A stretch of 64,000 bases of DNA from positions 17,152-81,151 of the forward strand of contig NZ_JYJP01000095.1 in NCBI RefSeq assembly GCF_001012815.1. The letters run 5' to 3'. A model generated the notes under the pieces. That model was not told where the DNA came from and searched no databases. It saw nothing but the letters and a program-made list of their open reading frames with translations. The DNA comes from Vibrio mexicanus (GTDB lineage: Bacteria; Pseudomonadota; Gammaproteobacteria; Enterobacterales; Vibrionaceae). Below are positions 54,942 through 63,686 of this stretch, in pieces. A program made the translations under genes and the position numbers. The stretch's first letter is position 1; the number at the start of each line of letters is the position of its first letter.

Positions 54942-55916
54942 ATGGCAACGGATTTTAAATTTGCAGTTAACAGCATAACTTTCGACGAAAATTATCAACC
55001 AAAAGATAATACACGTATCACAACCAACTTCGCTAATTTGGCACGAGGCGAGAGCCGCCAGTCGAACCTTCGCAATGCACTGCGTATGATTGATAACAGT
55101 TTTAATGCGTTAGCACACTGGGACAATGCTAACGGTGATCGCTACTCTGTTGAGCTAGAAATTATCTCTGTCGATATGGATGTCGAGGGAAGTGGTAATG
55201 CATTTCCTTCAATTGAAATTTTAAAAACGAACATTCTTGATAATAAGACAGGCGAGCGCACGGAAGGTATTGTAGGAAATAACTTCTCTTCTTATGTTCG
55301 TGATTACGATTTTAGCGTTAGACTGCTTGATCATAATAAAGATAAGCCTCAGTTTACCGTTCCAGAAGATTTTGGTGATTTACACGGTAAATTATTTAAA
55401 CATTTCGTAAAATCCGATGTATATAAGCAGAGCTTTAAGAAGTTGCCTGTTATTTGCTTAAGTGTGTCAGACAATAAAGTTTATAAGAGAACCGAGAATC
55501 AACACCCTGTACTGGGCTATGAATATCAACCTAATGAATCCTCTCTTACAGAGCAGTACTTTAAGAAAATGGGCCTAGAAGTTCGTTATTTCATGCCGCC
55601 AAATAGCGTTGCTCCACTAGCATTCTATTTCTTCGGTGATCTATTGAACGATTACACCAACCTAGAGCTGATTAGTACCATCAGTACCATGGAAACGTTC
55701 CAGAAGATCTATCGTCCAGAAATTTATAATGCCAATGCGGTAGCTGGTCAGTGCTACCAACCAAACTTGAAGAATCTTGATCACTCGCTTACTCAGATTG
55801 TTTACGATCGTGAGGAGCGCAGTCGCTTGGCAGTAGAGCAGGGTAAGTTCGCACAAGAGCATTTTATTGAGCCTTACCAATCCATTCTTGAGCAGTGGTC
55901 TGCCAATTACGCTTAA
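54942..55916 (+). CDS. mesX: MesX (DUF1852), partner of folate-independent methionine synthase
   Basis: 324 residues, DUF1852 throughout: FAVNSITFDENYQPKDNTRI at the N-terminus, then TNFANLARGESRQSNLRNAL, LGYEYQPNESSLTEQYFKKM and VRYFMPPNSVAPLAFYFFGD. Members are found next to the short core-MetE protein MesD, and genetic work with other bacteria showed MesD needs MesX for methionine synthesis. Its biochemical role is not settled, but oxygen-dependent methyl-donor supply was proposed. The MesD gene begins 25 bp downstream. ATG 54942. Confidence 0.9.
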   Translation: MATDFKFAVNSITFDENYQPKDNTRITTNFANLARGESRQSNLRNALRMIDNSFNALAHWDNANGDRYSVELEIISVDMDVEGSGNAFPSIEILKTNILDNKTGERTEGIVGNNFSSYVRDYDFSVRLLDHNKDKPQFTVPEDFGDLHGKLFKHFVKSDVYKQSFKKLPVICLSVSDNKVYKRTENQHPVLGYEYQPNESSLTEQYFKKMGLEVRYFMPPNSVAPLAFYFFGDLLNDYTNLELISTISTMETFQKIYRPEIYNANAVAGQCYQPNLKNLDHSLTQIVYDREERSRLAVEQGKFAQEHFIEPYQSILEQWSANYA

Positions 55917-55941
55917 TTCCTGTGAGTAGAGAATCCTGATT

Positions 55942-56970
55942 ATGAAAACTCTATTGCCAACATCTACCGCAGGTAGTTTGCCAAAACCTTCTTGGCTAGC
56001 ACAGCCAGAGGTACTTTGGTCTCCATGGAAACTTGAAGAGCAAGAACTTATCGATGGTAAGCATGATGCGCTGCGTATTTCCATTCAAGAGCAGCAAAAA
56101 GCAGGTATCGATATTGTCAGTGACGGTGAGCAAACTCGCCAACACTTTGTGACAACATTCATTGAGCACTTAGACGGGGTGGATTTTGAAAAGCGTCAAA
56201 CGGTGAAAATCCGTGATCGTTATGACGCGAGCGTGCCAACTGTCGTAGGCCCTGTGAGCCGTCAAAAGCCAGTATTTGTAGAAGATGCTAAGTTCTTGCG
56301 CACGCAAACTGACAAACCAATCAAATGGGCGCTTCCTGGCCCAATGACCATGATTGATACGCTTTACGATGATCATTACAAGAGTCGTGAGAAGCTGGCT
56401 TGGGAGTTCGCTAAGATTCTGAATCAAGAGGCGAAAGAGCTTGAAGCGGCTGGCATTGATATCATTCAGTTCGATGAGCCGGCATTCAACGTATTCTTTG
56501 ATGAAGTGAATGCTTGGGGTATCGCTTGTCTAGAAAGAGCGATTGAAGGCTTAAAATGCGAAACTGTTGTACACATTTGCTACGGTTACGGGATCAAAGC
56601 GAATACGGATTGGAAGAAGACGCTTGGCTCTGAATGGCGTCAATATGAAGAGGTGTTTCCAAAGCTGCAACAATCGAACATCGACATCATTTCACTAGAG
56701 TGTCACAACTCGCGCGTGCCAATCGAGCTATTGGAGCTGGTGCGTGGCAAAAAAATCATGGTCGGTGCAATTGATGTCGCAACAGATTCGATTGAATCGC
56801 CGGAAGAAGTGGCAGATACATTACGTGAAGCACTAAAGTATGTGGATGCCGACAAGCTCTACCCGTGTACCAACTGCGGTATGGCTCCGCTGTCTCGCGA
56901 AGTGGCGAGAGGCAAACTGAACGCATTGAGGGCTGGCGCAGAAATTATTCGCAAAGAGTTGGCTGAATAA
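55942..56970 (+). CDS. mesD: MesD-type core methionine synthase (MetE C-terminal domain family)
   Basis: 342 residues: only the catalytic (C-terminal) barrel of cobalamin-independent methionine synthase. It starts LLPTSTAGSLPKPSWLAQPE. The zinc ligands are visible: His and Cys in VVHICYGYG (about residue 210), Glu in ISLECHNSR and Cys in YPCTNCGM. The folate-binding N-terminal half of MetE is absent. Together with MesX directly upstream, this marks a folate-independent methionine synthase that methylates homocysteine with an unknown donor. ATG 55942. Confidence 0.93.
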   Translation: MKTLLPTSTAGSLPKPSWLAQPEVLWSPWKLEEQELIDGKHDALRISIQEQQKAGIDIVSDGEQTRQHFVTTFIEHLDGVDFEKRQTVKIRDRYDASVPTVVGPVSRQKPVFVEDAKFLRTQTDKPIKWALPGPMTMIDTLYDDHYKSREKLAWEFAKILNQEAKELEAAGIDIIQFDEPAFNVFFDEVNAWGIACLERAIEGLKCETVVHICYGYGIKANTDWKKTLGSEWRQYEEVFPKLQQSNIDIISLECHNSRVPIELLELVRGKKIMVGAIDVATDSIESPEEVADTLREALKYVDADKLYPCTNCGMAPLSREVARGKLNALRAGAEIIRKELAE

Positions 56971-57024
56971 GCCTTGGTAGTTTGATTCTGAGCTATAAGA
57001 CTCGGACTTTTAGACGACCTAAAA

Positions 57025-57080
57025 AAGAAGCGCGCTTGAATTTTTGTTTATATACGAAAAATCAGGCGCGTTTTATTTTT
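57025..57080. terminator. Bidirectional terminator between mesD and the TerB-like gene
   Basis: CGCGCTTGAATTTTTG (57031-57046) pairs with CGAAAAATCAGGCGCG (57055-57070) with two mismatches. It is followed by TTTTATTTTTT on the plus strand and by TTCTTTTTT on the minus strand. It serves both convergent units. Confidence 0.85.
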
Positions 57081-57101
57081 TGGTATTTCGAGTCGCAACG
57101 A

Positions 57102-57506
57102 TTAGCGATAAGACTTTACAAGATCGAGGTATCGAACTTCGTCATCGGCAATTTCACCATCCGCATCTGAAATTTCAGATGCCAGAGTTTTCGCTTGCTC
57201 AGCAGCCCCAAGCGTGACGATTTCTTGCATTAGGTCGGAGAGGTATACGGATATTTCCTCTTCGGAAAGGCTAATGATACCGTTGATTTTTGCTATGCAG
57301 TCTCGCTGGTAGGACTCAACGCTAACCGTAGAATGCCACTCAATGGTTCTTAGAAGTTCATCGACATAGCTTTGTTCTGCAAGTGATACACGGTTATCCA
57401 CTTTATAGAAAAATGTTGCTAGCTCAATAAGCTTTTCACTGACCTGTTGTTCCTCTCCTCGCAATAAAGTTGCTACTTTGCTTTGAAAAACACTAAGAAT
57501 ATTCAT
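57102..57506 (-). CDS. TerB-like (TerB/DjlA N-terminal) helical protein
   Basis: 134 residues. An all-helical sequence with ELATFFYKVDNRVSLAEQSY, SLSEEEISVYLSDLMQEIV and the end ISDADGEIADDEVRYLDLVK. The pattern D-x-x-G/V-x-x-x-E followed by a second acidic helix is typical of TerB-type proteins, which bind metal ions and are linked to tellurite and stress responses. Role here unknown. Confidence 0.78.
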   Translation of the reverse strand: MNILSVFQSKVATLLRGEEQQVSEKLIELATFFYKVDNRVSLAEQSYVDELLRTIEWHSTVSVESYQRDCIAKINGIISLSEEEISVYLSDLMQEIVTLGAAEQAKTLASEISDADGEIADDEVRYLDLVKSYR

Positions 57507-57644
57507 TTATAGTCACCTTTGATAAAGAGGGGGCTAACCCTAGTTCAATTTTATTAAGGAGGGTATAGATATGGTTTCGTTATCTATTTAGTTGTTATAC
57601 CAATGATTCAACCATCGCCAATGTTGCAGTTATGAATACCGAGA

Positions 57645-58045
57645 TTATTGACCCGGCCAAGTAAACTCTAATCGAATACCGCTTGGTTCGGTAAACATCA
57701 TGTGTTTTCTGGGGCCTTTCCCCATAGGTTCAGGAGCGAATTCAACGGTACACTCAGGGTGTTGAGATACTTTATCGTATAGAGCATTCAGGCGTGCTTC
57801 CGAGTCGACTTCTAGAGCTAAGTGGTGAAGCCCGATATTTTTCCTACGATGAAATGGTTCGACATCCAAGTCATGGTCAACTTGCCAGAGCGTTAGGCGA
57901 ACTACCCCATCGCTTACCGCTGTTCTAGGGTAGCTTTCATCATACCCAGACTCTTCCCAACCTAACGTATCAACAAAGAAGTCACGAGTTTTCTTCAATT
58001 CGAGCACCGATAGTCTAGGTGATGTATACCTTTGGTTTCCACCAT
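57645..58045 (-). CDS. VOC-superfamily (glyoxalase-like) protein (frameshifted)
   Basis: About 133 residues after repair. The N-terminal VETKGIHHLDYRCS carries the first metal His; NIGLHHLALEVDSE and GPRKHMMFTEPSGIRLEFTW follow. The frame breaks at 57997-57998; one more base joins SNLKKTRDFFVD. ATG 58045 follows AAAAGGT. Family members are dioxygenases, glyoxalases or antibiotic-binding proteins. Confidence 0.86.
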
Positions 58046-58186
58046 TTCAATACCTTTTAAGTTTCTGTATTTACGTATAAAAAGTTACATCAAGCTTTGT
58101 AGGGGACAAGTGGTAGGTCAATGATTTTAGGGTGATATCTAAGTTGCATATCATGAATTACATCAGTTACAGAACCAGATTTCTCA

Positions 58187-58561
58187 TTAGCTCGACGGAT
58201 CAACATTTAACCCCAGCTCTTTCTGTTTAGCTTTACTCAACCCTAATGACACAATTCGATGAGATTCTGAGAGATAGTATTTTAGGTCTTCATCTAAATG
58301 CCCGTCAGTGTCGACTTGTTGTATCCACTTCATCCCTCGATTGGCGAAATAGGGTGCTGGAATATAACCTTCTAAATCTTTGAGAAAGTCATAATTTCGT
58401 GGGGATGTCTTAAAAGTAAAAGCGGGTTGCTTATCCTTGCCCCAACCTCCAACAGCAAACACTTTTCCGCCCACTTTCCATACCTGTGAGTTTCCCCATT
58501 GAACAACATGGGTTGTGGCGGGAAGTGAACGACAATACTCATTGAATTGTTCATAGTTCAT
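58187..58561 (-). CDS. MmcQ/YjbR-family protein
   Basis: 124 residues. CRSLPATTHVVQWGNSQVWK, KVFAVGGWGKDKQPAFTFKT and YFANRGMKWIQQVD match the YjbR/MmcQ fold, a CyaY-like double-wing domain of unknown role. Clear single ORF with ATG 58561. Confidence 0.9.
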   Translation of the reverse strand: MNYEQFNEYCRSLPATTHVVQWGNSQVWKVGGKVFAVGGWGKDKQPAFTFKTSPRNYDFLKDLEGYIPAPYFANRGMKWIQQVDTDGHLDEDLKYYLSESHRIVSLGLSKAKQKELGLNVDPSS

Positions 58562-58708
58562 GGTGTACTCCAGTTAGACAGATTGATTTAAAAATAGAAC
58601 TTCCTGTTCAATAACGCAGTCTTCAAGATGATTGATTCTACTGAAGTTATGGCTCTCGGCAGTGTGCTTACTCGCGATTCTTAACAATGAGCCAGAGTAG
58701 GTGAAGAG

Positions 58709-59104
58709 TTATTTGTACGTTTTACCTTTATGTCTTAGCCACCCATGAGGGTGTCGGTTGGATGGATCGTGGTGAGTCCAATGAATGACACCGCCTTTTT
58801 TATTCCATTCGTATTCACCAAAAAATTCGATATGATCTCCGACACTGAGATTGGCGACGCGTGGCGCTAAATCGATATTGTGTGCAATAAGGAGGGTTTG
58901 CTGGCTCTTTAGTTTAATAATAAACTTTTGGTGCCTTGAACCGTCATTATCATCTGGAAGAATGCGGATCACGCTGCCAGAGCCCAGTACTTGAACATCG
59001 CTCTTGTGTGTTTGAAAAGCGTGTTTGAGGATCTTGTCGTTAGCGGCAGCAGAGCTGTGTGCAAACGTAAAAATAGCTATCAATACAGCTAAAATCCATT
59101 TCAT
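58709..59104 (-). CDS. DUF3465 secreted protein
   Basis: 131 residues. Sec signal peptide (MKWILAVLIAIFTFAHSSAA, cleavage near residue 20). The mature part has SRHQKFIIKLKSQQTLLIAH, NLSVGDHIEFFGEYEWN and GVIHWTHHDPSNRHPHGWLR, a His-rich tail that matches DUF3465. OB-fold-like beta barrel is likely. Periplasmic, function unknown. Confidence 0.9.
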   Translation of the reverse strand: MKWILAVLIAIFTFAHSSAAANDKILKHAFQTHKSDVQVLGSGSVIRILPDDNDGSRHQKFIIKLKSQQTLLIAHNIDLAPRVANLSVGDHIEFFGEYEWNKKGGVIHWTHHDPSNRHPHGWLRHKGKTYK

Positions 59105-59300
59105 TGATAGTTTCCTTTTGTCCTTCTAATCGTTTGAGTAAAGAAATTTTTAATCATTCAAGTGAAGGTTACGGGAAGACTGTTATTACTCAATGTGCAT
59201 ATGAATAATATGAGCGGAGCAGCCAAAAAAAAATGGATTTTTACATGATTTTCATCGTTATAGAGAAAATTTAGGCAGTTAAGTTTTCGTGAAGTGACTT

Positions 59301-59336
59301 AAAAGTTGGCCGCTGTTCGCTAAGCTGCCAACTTTA
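59301..59336 (-). terminator. Rho-independent terminator after the S41-like peptidase
   Basis: On the minus strand AAAGTTGGC (59336-59328) pairs with GCCAACTTTT (59310-59301) around a 17-base loop, followed by a T run. It lies 45 bp past the stop at 59381. Confidence 0.8.
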
Positions 59337-59380
59337 CTGATAGAGGCTTTATTTAGTCGCTAAGCCTTAAGGCGCAACAC

Positions 59381-61408
59381 TCAAGATGATTTCACGCTTA
59401 AAGTTCCACAGAGACGTTCCCCCGCATCTTGCCCCTCAACTTGAATGACGAAACTATTGGCGTCGATAACTGATGTTGGGATAGGCAATGTGAAAGGCTT
59501 CGCTTCCTCTCCATAAGCCCAAGTGTAATAAGTGGCTTCTACTTCCATTGGTTCCCACCAGTATCTGGCAATCGACAACTTGATTCGCTCGGTATTCTTA
59601 ACAAGTAGATTGAGCTCAGGGCTATCGCCATTAAGTGTGATTTGATAGTCGCCAGCAGAGTCATCTGCAAATTGGAAGCTGCTTTTTGTGACGGCTTGAT
59701 TAGATAGCCCCTCGTATACCTTTGCAAACATAGATTGATAGCCATTGGTAAGGTCTTCTGGTGTAGGGCTAACATCTACGTCGACGCTGCAGCCATAATC
59801 TTCAATTAGCAGCCCTTTATGGTGGCCGAAACGAATAGCTTGGCTAAATGAAAAACTGAAGTCGATACCGAGTGGAAGGGATGAAAAAAGCCCTATTGGA
59901 TGTTGTTCTAGAACGCTGTAATTTATGATTGTTGCGCCGCCTGCCCCTGTTTTTGGATCTATTCCATAAATGACTGCTGCATCATCATCTTGCATTGCAC
60001 ACGTAAACAAATCGCCTGCGGAGTAGGTCGAAGCATCACTCAGCAGCGCAACAGGTTTTGTATAGACTTGGCCATAGGAGTTAGCTATCTCTGTTGGGGT
60101 AATCGGGAGGCTAGAAGAGTAAAGTTCTTGGCTGCCAATAACACCATTTAGCCTAGCTTGGAAATCGCTGAACCACCATTCTGTTTCTTGATACTGAGAA
60201 AGATCTTGGATGAGTTCCGAGTTTAGCATGCGGAAACTATGGACATTTGCTTCACCCGGAGTAAAAAGTTGTGGCATGGACTCTGCGTAATACACATAAC
60301 CGCCATAATTCCCACTGACGTCAATCAACAGTCCATCAGTGTGTTGATTTTGTTGAGACAGTATGTCTCGAATAGAGAAGAAATCAGGTAGCCATGAGTC
60401 ATAGGGGCTGAAAGAATACAGATTCAACTTGCCGTAGGTTCGACCATTGTATTGAACTGTATGGTAGTCAAACGTCTCTCCATACCATTTGTTGTCGTTA
60501 AGGGGTATTTGATTTCCCTTGCTTGTTTTACGTTGCACATGTTTGTTGAATTGGTATTGCTCATAGTTGACGCTTTGAGGGCCCTTTTCTATGGCCACTG
60601 TGCTTGAAGTTTCGGGTGTTGGCAGACTCATGTTTGAAATGGAGTGCTGAATGTCTCCGCCAATTTTTGAGTATGAATAAACAATCCATTCATACTCAGC
60701 CTCGAACTCTTCGCCTGTTTTGGCTGATCGAAAGCGGAACCTTACAGTGTCTTCCTCTGGGAGGAGATTAGAACCACCCCAGCGATAGGTCATAAACTGG
60801 AGTGCATTTTTAAAACCGCCATAAGGGTTGGATCCATTACCTTTAGGTATGAGTCTCTTCATAGCCTCTCCAATCGGTAATCCTTGATAACCAATGAGAA
60901 TGTCGCCAACCTCGGGATTTCGGCCCCCTGGTGTCAAGTTGATACCATTCCAAGTTTGCGCGACACGAACTTGGAAATAGTCATTTTCATCTTCTACGCG
61001 AAGTAACCAAAAGGGCATTTCAAAGCCATGGTCTCTAAATCGGCTCGGCAAATAATAGGCCAGATGCAAGTCTCGTTGACTTCTAAATAGCTCGCTAAGC
61101 GACCTATGTAAATCGTGGGTCGTCATGGATTGCGCTTCGTTGGCAATCTTGGTCACGCCTGCAATGGGGTCTAGATGCCCGTCGGAAGTCGGGCTTACTC
61201 CATAGTATTCATTTTTGTGGAACTTGTTGACATAGAACCCATCAATAACAAGTTTGGCCTTGTCAGCGACGAGTTGCTTCTCTTCAGAGGACAGTTCAAT
61301 GAACTGCATTCGGTCCCGGGCTTCTGAAATGGGCAATAGTTCGAATGCGAAACTTGTATTTGCTGATACAAGTAAAGCGAGAGTACTGAGTCTTGTGATG
61401 GTTCTCAT
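59381..61408 (-). CDS. S41-family (tail-specific protease-like) secreted peptidase
   Basis: About 675 residues. Sec signal peptide (MRTITRLSTLALLVSANTSFA). A region with FSPYDSWLPDFFSIRD and DGLLIDVSGNYGGYVYYAES fits the S41 beta-superfold, and LLSDASTYSAGDLFTCAMQD holds the putative nucleophile Ser with oxyanion neighbours; a PDZ-like stretch lies around VRVAQTWNGINLTPGGRNPEVGD in parts. The C-terminal 120 residues are beta-rich. ATG 61408 follows AAGGA. Periplasmic or exported; substrate unknown. Confidence 0.82.
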   Translation of the reverse strand: MRTITRLSTLALLVSANTSFAFELLPISEARDRMQFIELSSEEKQLVADKAKLVIDGFYVNKFHKNEYYGVSPTSDGHLDPIAGVTKIANEAQSMTTHDLHRSLSELFRSQRDLHLAYYLPSRFRDHGFEMPFWLLRVEDENDYFQVRVAQTWNGINLTPGGRNPEVGDILIGYQGLPIGEAMKRLIPKGNGSNPYGGFKNALQFMTYRWGGSNLLPEEDTVRFRFRSAKTGEEFEAEYEWIVYSYSKIGGDIQHSISNMSLPTPETSSTVAIEKGPQSVNYEQYQFNKHVQRKTSKGNQIPLNDNKWYGETFDYHTVQYNGRTYGKLNLYSFSPYDSWLPDFFSIRDILSQQNQHTDGLLIDVSGNYGGYVYYAESMPQLFTPGEANVHSFRMLNSELIQDLSQYQETEWWFSDFQARLNGVIGSQELYSSSLPITPTEIANSYGQVYTKPVALLSDASTYSAGDLFTCAMQDDDAAVIYGIDPKTGAGGATIINYSVLEQHPIGLFSSLPLGIDFSFSFSQAIRFGHHKGLLIEDYGCSVDVDVSPTPEDLTNGYQSMFAKVYEGLSNQAVTKSSFQFADDSAGDYQITLNGDSPELNLLVKNTERIKLSIARYWWEPMEVEATYYTWAYGEEAKPFTLPIPTSVIDANSFVIQVEGQDAGERLCGTLSVKSS

Positions 61409-61806
61409 AGTCGTCCTTATCAACCTAATATTGTTTTCGCGGCTGCAAGTAAGACGCAGCAGCAATAGATTTTGAGCGAATGGTTGGAACAACTTTGATA
61501 CAACAATACCCTCACGATTTCGAGTAAGGTCGCGTTAAGTAATAGGTATATTACTTATTGTTTTATATAACAATTTAGTCCCAACTAAGCACTAGGCTAA
61601 TCTGAGATCTATATAAACAAAAGTGCATATCTATGATGTTGGGGCGATGACTGATTTGAAAGCGAGCAGTACTGCAAACTCATCGTGTTGTTGAGAAGTG
61701 AGTCGCGTTCAATAGGCGATATGAAGTCTCAGAATTGTTTTCATTTCTGCGTCTTTTTAAGGCAACTCTTTGATAATTAGTTTGATTTTTATGGGGGAAG
61801 TCAAAT
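61409..61806. other. Intergenic region
   Basis: About 400 bp between minus-strand genes. It is AT-rich around 61540-61620 and probably contains the promoter of the S41-like gene on its left. No repeat or gene could be supported. Confidence 0.4.
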
Positions 61807-62295
61807 TTACTGTGGCTGATTGGTATTGTGCTTCTTATATAAGGTGTTGAAATCTATTTGAGAGGGCATTAGCTTATGACCAACGTAAACTACAACCCTA
61901 TTGGCCCCCGCGGACAACCCTAGCTCTATGAAAGCGCGTTCTTCGATCATGGTCAGGCCTCCTTCAGTCTTTTCCATGGGATGGAACACAATACAAGGTG
62001 AAGGGGTATAAAATCGCCTCTGGATAGAGCGGTTGAAAAGGTGTTTTAACAGCTTTTGTGCAACATAGAAATCACTTAGCAGCGTCCTAGGGTGTGAAAA
62101 TGGATTGATACTTTTCGCACTAGCACAGCCCCCATAAGCCACATTTTTTGTGGCTGAGTGTTTAGGTCTGTCCACTTGGAGAAGAGGCTTTTCGTCTATG
62201 ACCGCGAGTGTTTGTACATTGGTAATCTTAAGTCGATATTCCCAAATTTGCACATAAAGAGTGGTGCCAAAATGGTTGATGAGCTTACGAAGCAT
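61807..62295 (-). CDS. MreB-related rod-shape-determining-like protein
   Basis: 162 residues. LYVQIWEYRLKITNVQTLAV, NPFSHPRTLLSDFYVAQKLL, SPCIVFHPMEKTEGGLTMIE and LGLSAGANRVVVYVGHKLM resemble the short MreB-like proteins annotated as rod-shape-determining in vibrios and relatives. It covers only part of the actin fold (subdomain I-like); the phosphate-binding loops of MreB are not complete. Probably a distinct paralogue, not the main MreB. Start uncertain. Confidence 0.75.
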   Translation of the reverse strand: MLRKLINHFGTTLYVQIWEYRLKITNVQTLAVIDEKPLLQVDRPKHSATKNVAYGGCASAKSINPFSHPRTLLSDFYVAQKLLKHLFNRSIQRRFYTPSPCIVFHPMEKTEGGLTMIEERAFIELGLSAGANRVVVYVGHKLMPSQIDFNTLYKKHNTNQPQ

Positions 62296-62347
62296 AGAGC
62301 CTTTATCCGTTTAATCTTATTGGGGTACATTAGTCGTGCTATGGAAC

Positions 62348-63313
62348 TTATCGAACCGTGTGGGTTTGATCGTGGAGAACAGTTGCTCCAAAGGGGTAGT
62401 CTAAGAGCGCAATCATACGATTTTTGAAGAGAGCACGCCCAACCCCACAAGGGCTTGAGCTTCCACTCAAGAGAAGCATGCCAACTTGCTCTCCCAGACT
62501 CAACTCCATCGAATAGCAATTGCTGTCTTGCCACAATAGGCCCTGCTCTGTCCTAAAGTAGATTAAGTCCAGCTGATACTTGGGTATAAGAGTAGTCTGG
62601 TTAGAATGAATGTCTTGGGCTTGGCTTTCAACGACTTCGCTGACATAAAGGATCTCCAGTGAGGGGACAGCGTTCATACCTTCACTATGTCGCTTTGGAC
62701 CGTCTCGCTCAGAGAATACAGTTAACATCGGTGTATTTAACTTAAAGCCGATACACGCTACTTCATAATACAGTGAGTGTTGGGTTGCCCAAGAGTCAGG
62801 CACGTGAACTAAATGCTGGTATCCTTCGATAGGGCAGGCGTTTGGTACGGGAAACAGAATTTCAAGATTATCCCGACACATTGATATATTGTTTTGGAGT
62901 GCAGATTCGACTCGGTCTGAATGTCGATTTGGTTCACTCACCATCCATGATGAATAAACTTCATCTTCGAGCGCCAAACAGCCTAGATAATCACCAATTG
63001 AATTACGATAGAACATCAAATCACTGATTAACCATAATCCGCGATTCAAAATATCGTCCGGCTGTTTTGACATCGCATAAAAATGGCACTCCGCTTTATA
63101 ATGTTCACTTAACAGCGCCTCTGCGGCGTCAGGGGTTCCACCTTTGTATAAGTCAAGTGCAGCTTCCCTGACACTGTTTATGCTTCCAATGGAACATTGA
63201 GCGATTGAATTAGGGCTGAACGCGATAGTGAGAATTATGAGTAACGAACTGAAGATGATGTTTTTCAAACTTAAGAAACCTTTTCTGCGTTCTAAACGGA
63301 ATGTGGTATCCAT
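62348..63313 (-). CDS. Hypothetical secreted protein
   Basis: About 321 residues, not recognised. A basic stretch (RLERRKGFLSLKN) then a hydrophobic segment (IIFSSLLIILTIAFSPNSIA) act as signal or anchor. The rest is soluble with nine Cys, including CSIGSINSVREAAL, NACPIEGYQHLVHV and SSPCGVGRALFKN, so disulphides in the periplasm are likely. ATG 63313 is chosen; an earlier Met would add a membrane segment and overlap the next gene. Confidence 0.65.
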   Translation of the reverse strand: MDTTFRLERRKGFLSLKNIIFSSLLIILTIAFSPNSIAQCSIGSINSVREAALDLYKGGTPDAAEALLSEHYKAECHFYAMSKQPDDILNRGLWLISDLMFYRNSIGDYLGCLALEDEVYSSWMVSEPNRHSDRVESALQNNISMCRDNLEILFPVPNACPIEGYQHLVHVPDSWATQHSLYYEVACIGFKLNTPMLTVFSERDGPKRHSEGMNAVPSLEILYVSEVVESQAQDIHSNQTTLIPKYQLDLIYFRTEQGLLWQDSNCYSMELSLGEQVGMLLLSGSSSPCGVGRALFKNRMIALLDYPFGATVLHDQTHTVR

Positions 63314-63345
63314 TTCTATGGTTTGGTTCGGAGTGTAGCTTTCCT

Positions 63346-63669
63346 TTACCAAACGAACACTTTGCAGTAGCCAAGTAAAAAGAAAGTAAGCAGCAACCCA
63401 GACCATCCTAGAGCCCTAGTGACGACTTCTGGTGCTTTGGGGTTAAAGTGTGGAAACAAGATTGCCGCAAATGAAAACATAGGTAGAAAACCATATAGTT
63501 GCCCCAAGTGTTTCGAAGACATCGCAGGAAAGGGAGGGACAAATAGGTAAATGAGCAAGTAGCTTGCATAGACTGCGATAGACAAACTTGCCTCTTTTCT
63601 TGAAGTCTCGCTACCATCACAACAGAAGTAAAAGCTTGTCATCACAACAAATATCAGAATGTCAATCAA
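63346..63669 (-). CDS. Hypothetical membrane protein
   Basis: 107 residues with three hydrophobic segments (about 1-18, 28-45, 62-78 and 87-103 partly). No motif recognised. It ends 33 bp before the secreted-protein gene, suggesting a shared transcript. A region rich in Cys and Ser (YFCCDGSETS) follows TM1. Confidence 0.6.
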   Translation of the reverse strand: MIDILIFVVMTSFYFCCDGSETSRKEASLSIAVYASYLLIYLFVPPFPAMSSKHLGQLYGFLPMFSFAAILFPHFNPKAPEVVTRALGWSGLLLTFFLLGYCKVFVW

Positions 63670-63686
63670 GCCTAATAGCTCCTCTC

